Both the position numbers and the translations under genes were made by a program. Of a stretch of 64,000 nt of DNA, positions 27,573 through 36,026 are shown one piece after another. Position 1 is the first letter of the stretch, and the number at the start of each line of letters is the position of its first letter. The notes under the pieces are model-generated. The model searched no databases. It saw only the letters and a program-made list of their open reading frames with translations, and had not been told where the DNA came from. This DNA comes from Xanthomonas sontii (GTDB lineage Bacteria; Pseudomonadota; Gammaproteobacteria; Xanthomonadales; Xanthomonadaceae), in contig NZ_CP132342.1 in assembly GCF_040529055.1 (NCBI RefSeq), forward strand, positions 1,734,001 to 1,798,000, given 5' to 3'.

Positions 27573-28784
27573 ATGAAATTCCGCTTCGCCGTCGCTGCCG
27601 TGGCCACGTTCGCCGTCGGCCTGGTTTCCGCGCAGACGCCCGGCCCGGTTCCCGCGCCGCCGGCCGCCGCTGCCGCCGCTCCGGCCACCGTGGCGATCCC
27701 GCCCGCGCCCAAGCCGGCCGTCTCCAAGTCCTGGGTGCTGATGGATTACGCCACCGGCCAGGTGCTGGCCGGCGAGAACGAACACGAACGCGTGGCCCCG
27801 GCCAGCATCACCAAGGTGATGACCTCGTACGTGATCGCGGCCGAATTGAAGCTGGGCAAGATCACCCGCGACGACCAGGTCATGCTCAGCGAGCGCGCTT
27901 GGCGCGAGGGCGGCGCCGGCACCGACGGCAGCTACAGCGGCTTCCCGGTCAACAAGACCGCGCGCCTGGAAGACATGGAAAAGGGCATGGCGATCCAGTC
28001 CGGCAACGACGCGGCGATCGCGCTGGCCGAACATACCGCCGGCAGCGAGGAAGCCTTCGCGTCGCTGATGAACGAGTACGCGAAGAAGATCGGCATGACC
28101 GGCTCGCACTTCGTCAACGCCCACGGCCTGTCGGCCGAAGGCCACTACACCACCGCCTACGATCTGGCGCTGCTGGGCCGGGCGATGGTGCGCGACTATC
28201 CGGAAACCTACGCGTACAACAAGATCAAGGAATTCCGCGTCGGCGACATCACCCAGCCGAACCGCAACCTGCTGCTGTGGCGCGACCCGAGCGTGGACGG
28301 CATCAAGACCGGCCACACCTCCGAGGCCGGCTACTGCCTGCTCAGCTCGGCCAAGCGCGGCGACCAGCGCCTGATCGCGGTGGTGATGGGCGACAGCTCC
28401 GAGAAGCAGCGTGCCGAGGACAGCCTGGCGCTGCTGAACTGGGGCTTTCGCTTCTTCGAGACCCACAGCCTGTACGAGCCGGGCAAGCAGGTCGCGCAGC
28501 AGCGCGTGTGGAAGGGCACCGAGAAGCAGGTGCTGCTGGGCGTGGCGCAGCCGCTGCTGGTCAGCGTGCCGCGTGGCCGCTACAACGAACTGAAGCCGGC
28601 GATCGAAGTGCCCAAGACCCTCGAGGCGCCGATCAAGCAGGGCCAGCAGATCGGCATGGTCAAGGTGAGCCTGGACGGCAAGGTGGTGGCGCAGGCCCCG
28701 CTGGTGGCGCTCAAGGCGGTCGACGAGGCCGGTTTCTTCAAGCGCCTGTGGGACAGCTTCTGGATGTGGTGGGAATCCGAATGA
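27573..28784 (+). CDS. dacC: D-alanyl-D-alanine carboxypeptidase (PBP5/6 family)
   Basis: 403 residues. A signal peptide (first 22 residues, cleavage near VSA|QTP) and a Pro/Ala linker precede the S11 peptidase domain with Ser78-x-x-Lys81 (SITK), SGN and KTG motifs. A beta-rich PBP5 C-terminal domain follows, then a final amphipathic helix (FFKRLWDSFWMWW) that anchors the enzyme to the inner membrane. It removes the terminal D-Ala from muropeptides and follows mltB and rlpA, making this a local peptidoglycan-remodelling group. Choice between dacA and dacC naming is not resolvable from sequence. A bidirectional terminator follows. Confidence 0.93.
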   Translation: MKFRFAVAAVATFAVGLVSAQTPGPVPAPPAAAAAAPATVAIPPAPKPAVSKSWVLMDYATGQVLAGENEHERVAPASITKVMTSYVIAAELKLGKITRDDQVMLSERAWREGGAGTDGSYSGFPVNKTARLEDMEKGMAIQSGNDAAIALAEHTAGSEEAFASLMNEYAKKIGMTGSHFVNAHGLSAEGHYTTAYDLALLGRAMVRDYPETYAYNKIKEFRVGDITQPNRNLLLWRDPSVDGIKTGHTSEAGYCLLSSAKRGDQRLIAVVMGDSSEKQRAEDSLALLNWGFRFFETHSLYEPGKQVAQQRVWKGTEKQVLLGVAQPLLVSVPRGRYNELKPAIEVPKTLEAPIKQGQQIGMVKVSLDGKVVAQAPLVALKAVDEAGFFKRLWDSFWMWWESE

Positions 28785-28792
28785 TTTGTTTG

Positions 28793-28820
28793 AAAAAAGC
28801 CGGCTGACGCCGGCTTTTTT
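28793..28820. terminator. Bidirectional intrinsic terminator
   Basis: AAAAAAGCCGGC...GCCGGCTTTTTT: a 5-6 bp GC stem flanked by A6 and T6. It can stop transcription of the carboxypeptidase gene on the plus strand and of the LpxR-like gene on the minus strand. Confidence 0.9.
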
Positions 28821-28824
28821 CTTG

Positions 28825-28937
28825 GGAATGGGGAATCGGGAATGGGTAACGCGGTTGTCCCGCGACCTGGAGGATTGGTTGGCGGATGGGAAGCCCGCTT
28901 TTGCCATTCCCCATTCCCCACTCCCCATTCCCAGCCT
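28825..28937. repeat. Inverted pair of GGGAAT-type arrays between convergent genes
   Basis: The left arm GGGAATGGGGAATCGGGAAT (from 28825) and the right arm of ATTCCCC units (about 28906-28934) are separated by about 60 bp. They are followed by three CAGCCTCA repeats just before the stop of the LpxR-like gene. Confidence 0.85.
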
Positions 28938-28952
28938 CACAGCCTCACAGCC

Positions 28953-30008
28953 TCAAAGCTTCCGACTCACCGTAAAGCTCCCGAACACCGGCGTCTGCCG
29001 CTGCAGGTCGAACTCGCGGGTGCGCCAGTAGCGGGCGAGGGCGAACTTCCATTTGCCGCGCATCACCGCCAGGCCGATGCCGGCGTCGCCGACGAAGGGG
29101 CGCTTCTTCACGCTGTGGCTGTCGCGGAAGGTGTTGCCGTCCAGGGTGATGTCGCGCAAGACCCAGCGTCCATCGCTGGTCACGAACAGATGCGCCGACC
29201 AGCCGCTGCCGACGCTGTCGGCCGGCGGGGCGACGTTCTCGCCGGCGGGACGCAGCGGCGAACTACCGAAATCGTCCGGCAGCTTCCAGCCCAGGCGCAG
29301 TTCCATGCCGGCATTGGCGTGGGTGTCCAGCGTACCCAGCGCGCCGCCCCAGTGGCTGATCGCGTCCCACCCCCAGCCGTCGCGGCTGCCGTCGCCGGAC
29401 CAGCGGCGCAGGCGTTCGTGCAGCACGCGGAACACCGGTTCGTCGTGCAACTGGTTGTCCCAGCCCTGGAACTTGGCGTCGCCGAGCAGGGCGTGCACCG
29501 CATCCTGCACCTGCTTGCCCTGCGCCGACGGGCCGATCAGGCCCAGGGTGAGTTGGGTGGTACGCAGGCGGTCGTCGTTGCGCGCGTTGTAGCCGATGTT
29601 CATCAGCAACAGGCCGGCGTAGGGGCGGTCGTCCTCGATCAGGTCGCGGCGGGTCTTGTCGGTGGGGGTGAACAGCGCTTGCCCGACCGCGAAGGTCATG
29701 TTGCGCTGGGTGAAGTCGCTGTTCGGCTGCAGCCAGGTCAGACCACGGTTCGCCGCCCGCGCCAGCCGCGGCAGGCAGGGGTCGTCGGTGTAGTCGCGCA
29801 GGTTCGGCGAGACGATGATCAGGCCGAACCCATTGGTATAGCCCTGGTCCTGGCCGGCGCCGCCGAACAGGTCGTTATCGACGCGGACGTTGACCGTGGG
29901 CGCGGTCGCTTCCAGGGTGTCGTGTGGGCATTGCGTGGTGGCGGCGACCGGGGCCGAGGCGAAGGCCAGGGCGATGGCCAGCGGGACAAGCGGGCGGGGC
30001 GACGGCAT
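28953..30008 (-). CDS. lpxR: LpxR-like lipid A 3'-O-deacylase (DUF2219 outer-membrane protein)
   Basis: 351 residues from the ATG at 30008. A signal peptide ends near VAA|TTQ. The N-terminal VRVDNDLFGG...QGYTNGFGL segment contains the Asn-Asp pair and the YTNG motif conserved in LpxR, followed by RPYAGLL and the amphipathic strands of a 12-stranded barrel. In Salmonella, LpxR removes the 3'-acyloxyacyl chain of lipid A in the outer membrane and lowers TLR4 activation. Overall length and motifs agree; activity on Xanthomonas lipid A is inferred. The promoter and a palindrome overlapping its -35 box lie about 100 bp upstream. Confidence 0.82.
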   Translation of the reverse strand: MPSPRPLVPLAIALAFASAPVAATTQCPHDTLEATAPTVNVRVDNDLFGGAGQDQGYTNGFGLIIVSPNLRDYTDDPCLPRLARAANRGLTWLQPNSDFTQRNMTFAVGQALFTPTDKTRRDLIEDDRPYAGLLLMNIGYNARNDDRLRTTQLTLGLIGPSAQGKQVQDAVHALLGDAKFQGWDNQLHDEPVFRVLHERLRRWSGDGSRDGWGWDAISHWGGALGTLDTHANAGMELRLGWKLPDDFGSSPLRPAGENVAPPADSVGSGWSAHLFVTSDGRWVLRDITLDGNTFRDSHSVKKRPFVGDAGIGLAVMRGKWKFALARYWRTREFDLQRQTPVFGSFTVSRKL

Positions 30009-30108
30009 GGGCGGCGTCTCTGGTCGGAAAAGGCGTGAGCGGCGATGTCCGCCTGCAGGCAGTCGATGCCGGCGACATCCCGGACCATGAACGCAGCCCG
30101 TGCAGTGA

Positions 30109-30137
30109 AGGATAGGCAAAAGTGCCGTATCGGACAA
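30109..30137 (-). promoter_or_regulatory. Sigma-70 promoter of the LpxR-like gene
   Basis: On the minus strand TTGTCC (30137-30132), a 17-bp spacer and TATCCT (30114-30109) match sigma-70 well. Transcription would start near 30102, giving a leader of about 95 nt. Confidence 0.6.
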
Positions 30138-30146
30138 ATTCGTCCG
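30131..30146. promoter_or_regulatory. Palindrome overlapping the lpxR -35 box, possible operator
   Basis: CGGACAAATTCGTCCG is a perfect 5-bp inverted repeat around a 6-bp centre. Its left half covers the -35 box of the minus-strand promoter, the position expected for a repressor site. No regulator is identified. Confidence 0.4.
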
Positions 30147-30306
30147 TTTGGGTTTGTCTGTCCCATTCGCCCTCTTGTCGCGTGAAGGCGATGGTGCGCA
30201 ATGACCCGTGCAGGTAGTCGCATGCCGAGGCAGCGTGGCCGCGCCAGACCGGTGCCTGGCATGCGGCCGGCAGGCCCGGGTTGCTGTCGTCCACCTCGGC
30301 CCGGCC

Positions 30307-30335
30307 TTGGGTTTGCCCGGCGCCGGCCCGATAAT
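30307..30335 (+). promoter_or_regulatory. Sigma-70 promoter for the DUF493-lipB-lipA operon, leaderless
   Basis: TTGGGT (30307-30312), a 17-bp spacer and GATAAT (30330-30335). The DUF493 ATG lies at 30342, exactly where transcription should start, so the mRNA is predicted to be leaderless. Confidence 0.6.
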
Positions 30336-30341
30336 GCGGAC

Positions 30342-30620
30342 ATGGACATCACTTCCGATAACCCCGATCACGGTTTCCAGTTCCCCGGCGTGTTCGAACT
30401 CAGCGCCATGGGCACCGCCAACACCGGCCTGGAGGCCGAACTGCCGCGCCTGCTCGCCGCGGCCGGCGTGGAGGTGATGGAGGAGCGCGTCAGCTGGAAG
30501 CATTCGTCCAACGGCAAGTACGTGTCGGTGCGCATCGCCTTCCGTGCCGTGGACCGCGCCCAGTACGACGCCGCGCATCAGGCGCTGCGCGAACACCCGG
30601 AAGTGAAGTGGACGCTGTAG
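30342..30620 (+). CDS. ybeD: DUF493 (YbeD-like) family protein
   Basis: 92 residues, the usual size of the family, with the start motif [13 protein letters not shown] and the typical [20 protein letters not shown] helix and C-terminal VKWTL. YbeD has an ACT-like alpha/beta fold; a regulatory role near lipoate synthesis is suspected because the gene lies beside lipB in many proteobacteria, as here. No Shine-Dalgarno sequence precedes the ATG, consistent with the leaderless promoter. It overlaps lipB by 13 bp. Confidence 0.9.
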   Translation: MDITSDNPDHGFQFPGVFELSAMGTANTGLEAELPRLLAAAGVEVMEERVSWKHSSNGKYVSVRIAFRAVDRAQYDAAHQALREHPEVKWTL

Positions 30621-31315
30621 CCGGGGACGCGCCAGTGGCGCCGGCACTGAGGCTGCCGCCGTGCGGCGTCCGCCAGCTCGGCCGCCAGCCCTACGAGCCG
30701 GTGTGGCGGGCGATGCAGCGCTTCACCGACGCGCGCGACGAGGCCACCCCCGACGAACTGTGGGTGGTCGAACACGAGCCGGTGTTCACCCTCGGCCAGG
30801 CCGGCAAGCCGGAACACGTGCTGGCACCGGGCGACATCTCGGTGCTGCAGGTCGATCGCGGCGGCCAGGTCACCTATCACGGCCCCGGCCAGCTGGTGGT
30901 GTACCCGCTGCTGGATCTGCGCCGGCTGCACATCGGCGTGCGCGACTACGTGTGCCGGATCGAGCAGGCGATCATCGACACCCTCGACGAATGGAACATC
31001 CTCGGCGAACGCCGCGACGGCGCGCCGGGCGTCTACGTCGGCGGCGCCAAGGTCGCCGCGCTCGGCATCCGCGTGCGCCGCGGCTGCACCTTCCACGGCC
31101 TGTCGTTCAACGTGGCGATGGACCTGGAGCCGTTCCACCGGATCAATCCCTGCGGCTACCAGGGCCTGCAGGTGACCGCGGTGCTAGACTTGGGCGGTCC
31201 CTCCGGCATGCAGGCGGTCACTCCGGTCCTGCTGGCCCAACTGGCGCGCCAGTTCGGGCTGACCCTGCAGCCGCTCGACGCCTTGCCCGATCTTTCGCTC
31301 ACGCACGCGGCCTGA
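30608..31315 (+). CDS. lipB: Octanoyl-[acyl carrier protein]:protein octanoyltransferase LipB
   Basis: 235 residues from a GTG that overlaps the DUF493 gene. LipB signatures include [27 protein letters not shown], the catalytic Lys148 in [11 protein letters not shown] and the acyl-thioester Cys182 in NPCGYQG. It transfers octanoate from ACP to lipoyl domains, the first step of lipoate assembly, in the cytosol. The start is slightly uncertain because the N-terminus is variable, but the overlap geometry favours coupling. Confidence 0.95.
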   Translation: MDAVAGDAPVAPALRLPPCGVRQLGRQPYEPVWRAMQRFTDARDEATPDELWVVEHEPVFTLGQAGKPEHVLAPGDISVLQVDRGGQVTYHGPGQLVVYPLLDLRRLHIGVRDYVCRIEQAIIDTLDEWNILGERRDGAPGVYVGGAKVAALGIRVRRGCTFHGLSFNVAMDLEPFHRINPCGYQGLQVTAVLDLGGPSGMQAVTPVLLAQLARQFGLTLQPLDALPDLSLTHAA

Positions 31316-31337
31316 CCGCCTGCCCGCCGACCACGCC

Positions 31338-32348
31338 ATGACCCAGCCCAGCGCACGCTCCATTCCCTTGCAGGTCCTTTCCGGCGACAGCGCGCCCGCG
31401 CCGCTGCAGACCGGCGTCAAGCAGTTGGGCGGCGACAAGATCGCGCGCTCGCCGGTGCAGTTCGCCGACGCGCCGGTGCTGCGCAAACCGTCGTGGATCC
31501 GCGTGCGCATTCCCTCCGGCAATGCGGTGCAGAACCTCAAGGCCAAGCTGCGCGAGAACCGCCTGGTCACCGTCTGCGAAGAGGCCAGCTGCCCGAACAT
31601 CCACGAATGCTTCGGCCACGGCACCGCCACCTTCATGATCCTCGGCGAGGTCTGCACCCGCCGCTGTTCGTTCTGCGATGTCGCGCACGGCCGGCCCAAG
31701 CCGCCGGACGCCGGCGAGCCGGCCAGCCTGGCGCAGACCGTGGCCGACATGGGCCTGAAGTACGTGGTGGTGACCAGCGTCGACCGCGACGACCTGCGCG
31801 ATGGCGGTGCCCAGCATTTCGCCGACTGCATCGGTGCGATCCGCGTCGCCGCGCCGACCACCCGCATCGAGATCCTGACCCCGGACTTCCGCGGCAAGGG
31901 CCGCATGGACCGCGCGCTGGAGATCCTGGCGACCAATCCGCCGGACGTGTTCAACCACAACATCGAGACCGTGCCGGACCTGTACCCGAACGTGCGTCCC
32001 GGCGCCGACTACCAGTGGTCGCTGACCCTGCTGAAGAAGTTCAAGGCGCAGCATCCGACCATCGCCACCAAGTCCGGCATCATGCTCGGCCTGGGCGAGA
32101 CCCTGGAGCAGGTGCAGGCGACCCTGCGCGACCTGCGCGCGCACGACGTGGACATGGTCACCATCGGCCAGTACCTGCAGCCGACCGCCCATCACCACCC
32201 GGTGATGCGCTACTGGACGCCGGACGAATACAAGGCGCTGGAGGAGTACGGCAACGCGCTGGGCTTCAGCCACGTCGCCTCCGGGCCGATGGTGCGTTCG
32301 TCCTATCACGCCGATCGCCAGGCGGCCGGCGCCGGCGTCGCCGCCTGA
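31338..32348 (+). CDS. lipA: Lipoyl synthase LipA (radical SAM)
   Basis: 336 residues. It contains both iron-sulfur cluster motifs: the auxiliary [12 protein letters not shown] (Cx4Cx5C) and the SAM-binding CTRRCSFC (Cx3Cx2C), plus the C-terminal RSSYHA serine that ligates the auxiliary cluster. It inserts two sulfurs into the protein-bound octanoyl chain made by LipB. It starts 22 bp after lipB. Confidence 0.97.
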   Translation: MTQPSARSIPLQVLSGDSAPAPLQTGVKQLGGDKIARSPVQFADAPVLRKPSWIRVRIPSGNAVQNLKAKLRENRLVTVCEEASCPNIHECFGHGTATFMILGEVCTRRCSFCDVAHGRPKPPDAGEPASLAQTVADMGLKYVVVTSVDRDDLRDGGAQHFADCIGAIRVAAPTTRIEILTPDFRGKGRMDRALEILATNPPDVFNHNIETVPDLYPNVRPGADYQWSLTLLKKFKAQHPTIATKSGIMLGLGETLEQVQATLRDLRAHDVDMVTIGQYLQPTAHHHPVMRYWTPDEYKALEEYGNALGFSHVASGPMVRSSYHADRQAAGAGVAA

Positions 32349-32568
32349 TCGTCCTGCGCGCGCATTGCGCATGGCCGCGGCGACGACGCACGTTCGTCGC
32401 CGCAAAGCGACCGTCCGCGCGGCTCGCACCGGCAGCGTTCACATTTCTGCGCAAGCCGGCAGCTAGTCTGCTTCATGAACAGGTGACACGGCCTGCAACT
32501 TGCGTCACTGTCGTGTTGTCTCACGCGATGTGCTGCCCCCCTGACGGCCTGGTGCCGAGAGTCCCCAG

Positions 32569-34746
32569 ATGAAATTCAAAGCTTCCGCCTTCCTGCTGGC
32601 GTTTGCGCTGACCGCACCGCTGGCGCTGTTCGCCCGTACCGACGCGCCTGCCCTGCCGGCCGCTGCCACCGCCGACCAGGCCACCACCGCCAAGCTGGTG
32701 TACGGCCTGCTCTCCGACAGCCGCTACGCCTACCGGCCGCGCGCCCTCGACGAGGCGACCTCGAAGGAGGTCTTCAAGAAGTATCTGGAGACCCTGGACG
32801 GCAGCAAGCAGTTCTTCACCCAGGCCGACGTCGACAAGTTCGCCAGCTTCCAGAACAACCTTAGCGCCAACATCGCCTCCGGCCAACTGGAACCGGCGTT
32901 CCAGATCTTCGCCGTGTACCGGCAGCGGGTGGACGAGCGCATCGCCTACGCGCGCAAGCTGCTCAAGCAGGACTTCAACTTCGACGGCGACGAGAAGTTC
33001 GAGTACGACCGCAAGAATGCGCCGTGGGCCAAGGACGACCAGGAACTGGATGCGCTGTGGCGCAAGTCGGTGATGAACGACTGGCTGCGGCTCAAGCTCG
33101 CCGGCAAGAAGCCGGAGGACATCCGCAAGACCCTGGACAAGCGCTACGCCAACCTCGATGACTCGGTGAAGGAACTGAAGAGCGAGGACGTGTTCCAGTT
33201 CTTCATGAACGCCTACACCAACACGGTCGATCCGCACACCGACTACTTCACCCCGCGCACCGCCGAGAACTTCAACCAGCAGATGTCGCTGTCGCTGGAA
33301 GGCATCGGCGCGCAGCTGCAGAAGCAGGACGACCTGGTGGTGATCCGCGAGGTGATCCCGGGCGGTCCCGCCGCGCTGGACGGCACGCTCAAGCCGGGCG
33401 ACCGCATCGTCGGCGTCGGCCAGGGCAAGAGCGGTCCGGTCGAGGACGTGATCGGCTGGCGCATCGACGACGTGGTCGCCAAGATCCGCGGCGACAAGGA
33501 CACCCAGGTGCGCCTGGAGTACGTCCCGGCCGAGGCCGGTGTGGACGGCAAGCATCGCCAGGTGCTGCTGACCCGGCAGAAGGTGCGCCTGGCCGAACAG
33601 GCCGCCAAGGGCGAGACCATCGAGCTGCCGGCCAAGGACGGCGAGCCGGCGCGGCGCATCGGCGTGATCAAGCTGCCGGCGTTCTATCAGGATTTCGAAG
33701 GCCGCCGCCGCAACGCCAAGGACTATGCCTCGGCGACCCGCGACGTGGCCAAGCTGCTGGCCGGGTTCAAGACCGACAAGGTCGATGGCGTGGTGCTGGA
33801 CCTGCGCAACAACGGCGGCGGTTCGCTGGACGAGGCGATCGAGCTGACCGGCCTGTTCATCGAGCAGGGCCCGGTGGTGCAGGTGCGCGAATCCGGCGGC
33901 CGCGTCACCGTCAACAGCGACCAGAACCCGGCCGTGGCCTGGGACGGCCCGCTGGCGGTGCTGATCAACCGCGGTTCGGCCTCGGCCTCGGAGATCTTCG
34001 CCGGCGCCATCCAGGACTACGGCCGCGGCCTGATCATCGGCGAGACCAGCTTCGGCAAGGGCACGGTGCAGAACATCGTCGACCTGGACCGCTGGCCGGC
34101 CAACGAGACCGACCGCTTCGGCCAGGTCAAGCTGACCATCGCCCAGTTCTTCCGCGTCAGCGGCAGCAGCACCCAGCACAAGGGCGTGGTGCCGGACATC
34201 GCCTTCCCGGCCAGCGTCGATGCCACCGAGTTCGGCGAAAGCACCTACGACAACGCGCTGCCGTGGAGCCGCATCGCCGCGGTGCCGCACACCCAGTACG
34301 GCAATTTCGCGCCGCTGCTGCCCAAGCTGGAGGCGCTGCACACCACGCGCATCGCCAACGACAAGGAATTCCAGTGGTGGGAAGAGGACGTGCGCCAGTT
34401 CCGCACCGAGGCGGCGAAGAAGTACGTGGTGCTCAACGAGGCCGAGCGCCGCGCCGAGCGTGAGAAGCAGGACGCGCAGCGTAAGCAGCGCCAGGAGATC
34501 CGCAAGCAGCTCGGCCTGCCGCTGGATCCGCTGGCCGACGACAGCAGCGACGACGGCCTGACCGGCAACGAGCGCGACATCGTCAAGGACGCCGCGCGCG
34601 AGAAGCTGGTCGACAAGCGCCCGGATCCGCTGCTGCGCGAATCGGCCTCGATCCTGAGCGATGCGGTCAACCTGCTGGAGAAGGACCGCCCGCTGTCGGT
34701 GCAGGTGCTGCCGCAGTCCACCGGCCCGGGGCGCTGGGCCGACTGA
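32569..34746 (+). CDS. prc: Tail-specific periplasmic protease (Prc/Tsp)
   Basis: 725 residues. A signal peptide (about 22 residues) precedes the N-terminal Tsp domain with VDPHTDYFTPR, a PDZ domain (about 240-330, IREVIPGGPAALDG) and the S41 peptidase core. The Ser/Lys dyad is Ser472 (in GSASASE) and Lys497 (in SFGKGTVQN), 25 residues apart with Asp483 between, as in E. coli Tsp. It degrades proteins with nonpolar C-termini and controls peptidoglycan hydrolase and lipoprotein levels in the periplasm. A strong terminator follows. Confidence 0.95.
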   Translation: MKFKASAFLLAFALTAPLALFARTDAPALPAAATADQATTAKLVYGLLSDSRYAYRPRALDEATSKEVFKKYLETLDGSKQFFTQADVDKFASFQNNLSANIASGQLEPAFQIFAVYRQRVDERIAYARKLLKQDFNFDGDEKFEYDRKNAPWAKDDQELDALWRKSVMNDWLRLKLAGKKPEDIRKTLDKRYANLDDSVKELKSEDVFQFFMNAYTNTVDPHTDYFTPRTAENFNQQMSLSLEGIGAQLQKQDDLVVIREVIPGGPAALDGTLKPGDRIVGVGQGKSGPVEDVIGWRIDDVVAKIRGDKDTQVRLEYVPAEAGVDGKHRQVLLTRQKVRLAEQAAKGETIELPAKDGEPARRIGVIKLPAFYQDFEGRRRNAKDYASATRDVAKLLAGFKTDKVDGVVLDLRNNGGGSLDEAIELTGLFIEQGPVVQVRESGGRVTVNSDQNPAVAWDGPLAVLINRGSASASEIFAGAIQDYGRGLIIGETSFGKGTVQNIVDLDRWPANETDRFGQVKLTIAQFFRVSGSSTQHKGVVPDIAFPASVDATEFGESTYDNALPWSRIAAVPHTQYGNFAPLLPKLEALHTTRIANDKEFQWWEEDVRQFRTEAAKKYVVLNEAERRAEREKQDAQRKQRQEIRKQLGLPLDPLADDSSDDGLTGNERDIVKDAAREKLVDKRPDPLLRESASILSDAVNLLEKDRPLSVQVLPQSTGPGRWAD

Positions 34747-34772
34747 GCCGCGCTCTAGCGTCGCAAAAGCCA

Positions 34773-34807
34773 ACGCGCCATCGCTCAGCGGTGGCGCGTT
34801 TTTTTTT
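34773..34807 (+). terminator. Intrinsic terminator of prc
   Basis: Stem ACGCGCCATCGC / CGGTGGCGCGT (one T-G wobble) with a TCAG loop, followed by nine T residues (34799-34807), 26 bp after the prc stop. Confidence 0.92.
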
Positions 34808-34915
34808 GTGGGAGCGGCGTCAGGCCATCTCTCGCAATCTGTTCCGCCACGCGCAAGCGGATTCTGCTTGCCCGGTAGGAGGGTAATTTCGCGATCAGGT
34901 TGCTCCCACATCCCG
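34807..34915. repeat. Pair of REP-like half sites
   Basis: GTGGGAGCGGCGTCAGGC (from about 34808) and the inverted GGTTGCTCCCACATCCCGCG (ending about 34918) bracket about 90 bp. They match the GTGGGAG family at 4300-4515 and 37891-37976. Confidence 0.6.
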
Positions 34916-34939
34916 CGTCGTCGCGACGACGCGGCCCTA

Positions 34940-35759
34940 GGCTGTATCGACATTCATTTCAGCCACATTGGGATAGAGGCCAGATACAGGAAAGCCAAGA
35001 AATGAGTTGGCTTGCGATCGAAGCGCGTGGCGATACGGCGGAACTGTTTGAGCTTGGCGAAGCAACGTTCGATGCGATTGCGTAACCGGTAGCGTGCTTT
35101 GTCGTAGCGGCGCGGCCGCTGGCAACTGCGTGGAGGGATCACCGCCTTGGCGCCTCGTGACCTGATCAACGCCACCAGTTCCCGACTGTCATAACCCTTG
35201 TCGGCTAGCACATATTTCGGCTTGAACCCGGCCAACAAGGCGCGCGCTTGCGTGATGTCGTTACGCTGCCCACCTGTCAGCACGACCCGCACCGGCCGGC
35301 CCTGGCTGTCCACGGCCAAGTGGATCTTTGTGCTCAGGCCTCCTCGGGAGCGCCCCAGAGCCGAGTCCGAAGCCCCCCTTTTCCGGTCGCCGCTTGTGCA
35401 TGCGCCCGGACGATGCTGCTATCGATCATCAGGTACTCGTTGTCTCGAGCCCGAGTCAGGCTCTGGAAAATCCGCTCCCAGACGCCCTTGGCGGCCCAAC
35501 GGGTAAAGCGTTTGTGCACGCTTTTGTAGGCCCCGTAGCGCGGCGGCAGATCACTCCAGCGTGCGCCGGAGCGCAACACCCACAGCACGCCATTGACGAA
35601 AGTCCGGTTGTCCGCTGCTGTGCGGCCCGGGTCACTGGCTTTGCCTGGAAGCAAGTCTTCGATCCGCTCCCATTGGCTCTGGGTCAATTCATAGCGGCTG
35701 GGCCGCGACGTGATGGTCTTCGACATCCCCAAAAAATACCGCTGAATGTCGATACAGCC
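34940..35759 (-). mobile_element. IS5-family insertion sequence (IS427-like), intact
   Basis: 820 bp bounded by the perfect inverted repeat GGCTGTATCGACATTCA (17 bp) at both ends, with a TA dinucleotide directly flanking each side (34938-34939 and 35760-35761), read as the target-site duplication. One transposase in two overlapping frames fills the element. The uncut target reads CCCTAGGG. The right flanking TA is also the left end of the neighbouring palindromic element. Confidence 0.9.
34954..35732 (-). CDS. IS5-family DDE transposase, made by programmed -1 frameshift
   Basis: The upstream frame (35732-35334, 132 codons) carries the N-terminal DUF4096-like domain (SQWERIEDLLPGK) and the first catalytic Asp in LMIDSSIVRAH. 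It ends at a TGA shortly after the tract AAAAGGGGGG (35382-35373, minus strand). A -1 slip there reads into GRSRGGLSTKIHLAVDSQG and continues with the second Asp (LADKGYDSREL) and the Glu of RNRIERCFAKLK, ending at 34954. The frameshift is typical of the group and needed for an active enzyme of about 258 residues; no other lesions are seen. Confidence 0.88.
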
Positions 35760-35761
35760 TA

Positions 35762-36026
35762 GGGCGTGTCATCAATTCCCGAGTATGCCGCGTTGGGTCT
35801 GGCAGGCGCGCGGCCGGCGTTGCGTGGCGCAGCGCCTGACTGGCCGTCAGGTCAAGCCGCGCGGCGCCGGCCGCGCGCCTGCCAGGCCCAATCCGAAGGG
35901 CCGCGATTGCGCGCGCCCATGGCCGCGTCATCGCTCGGGCGTGGACGGACGTCCACTTCCTCGCTCTTCCTTGCCACAGGCGCGCGCAATTGCGGCGCGG
36001 CATGCTCGGGGATTGATGACACGCCC
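35762..36026. mobile_element. 265-bp non-autonomous palindromic element (MITE-like)
   Basis: The terminal inverted repeats begin GGGCGTGTCATCAAT and match over about 31 bp with two mismatches (35762-35792 against 36026-35996), each flanked by TA. Inside are 26-bp inverted arms (35794-35819 and 35865-35890, one mismatch) around a further hairpin CCTGAC-tggcc-GTCAGG (35835-35851), and the palindrome GTGGACGGACGTCCAC (35941-35956). No coding capacity is credible. The TA flanks and length fit a MITE mobilised by an IS5-group transposase. The right TA supplies the stop codon of the adjacent permease gene. Confidence 0.75.

Noticed and set aside
32521..34953. An open frame of about 800 codons antisense to prc
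   Set aside because: It mirrors prc codon structure. GC-rich third positions keep the antisense frame open, and its translation is low-complexity with no domain. The prc gene is complete and well conserved.
34954..35732. The transposase as a pseudogene broken by a frameshift
   Set aside because: The break falls exactly on a slippery A/G tract, both frames are otherwise intact and the inverted repeats are perfect, so programmed frameshifting is the simpler reading.
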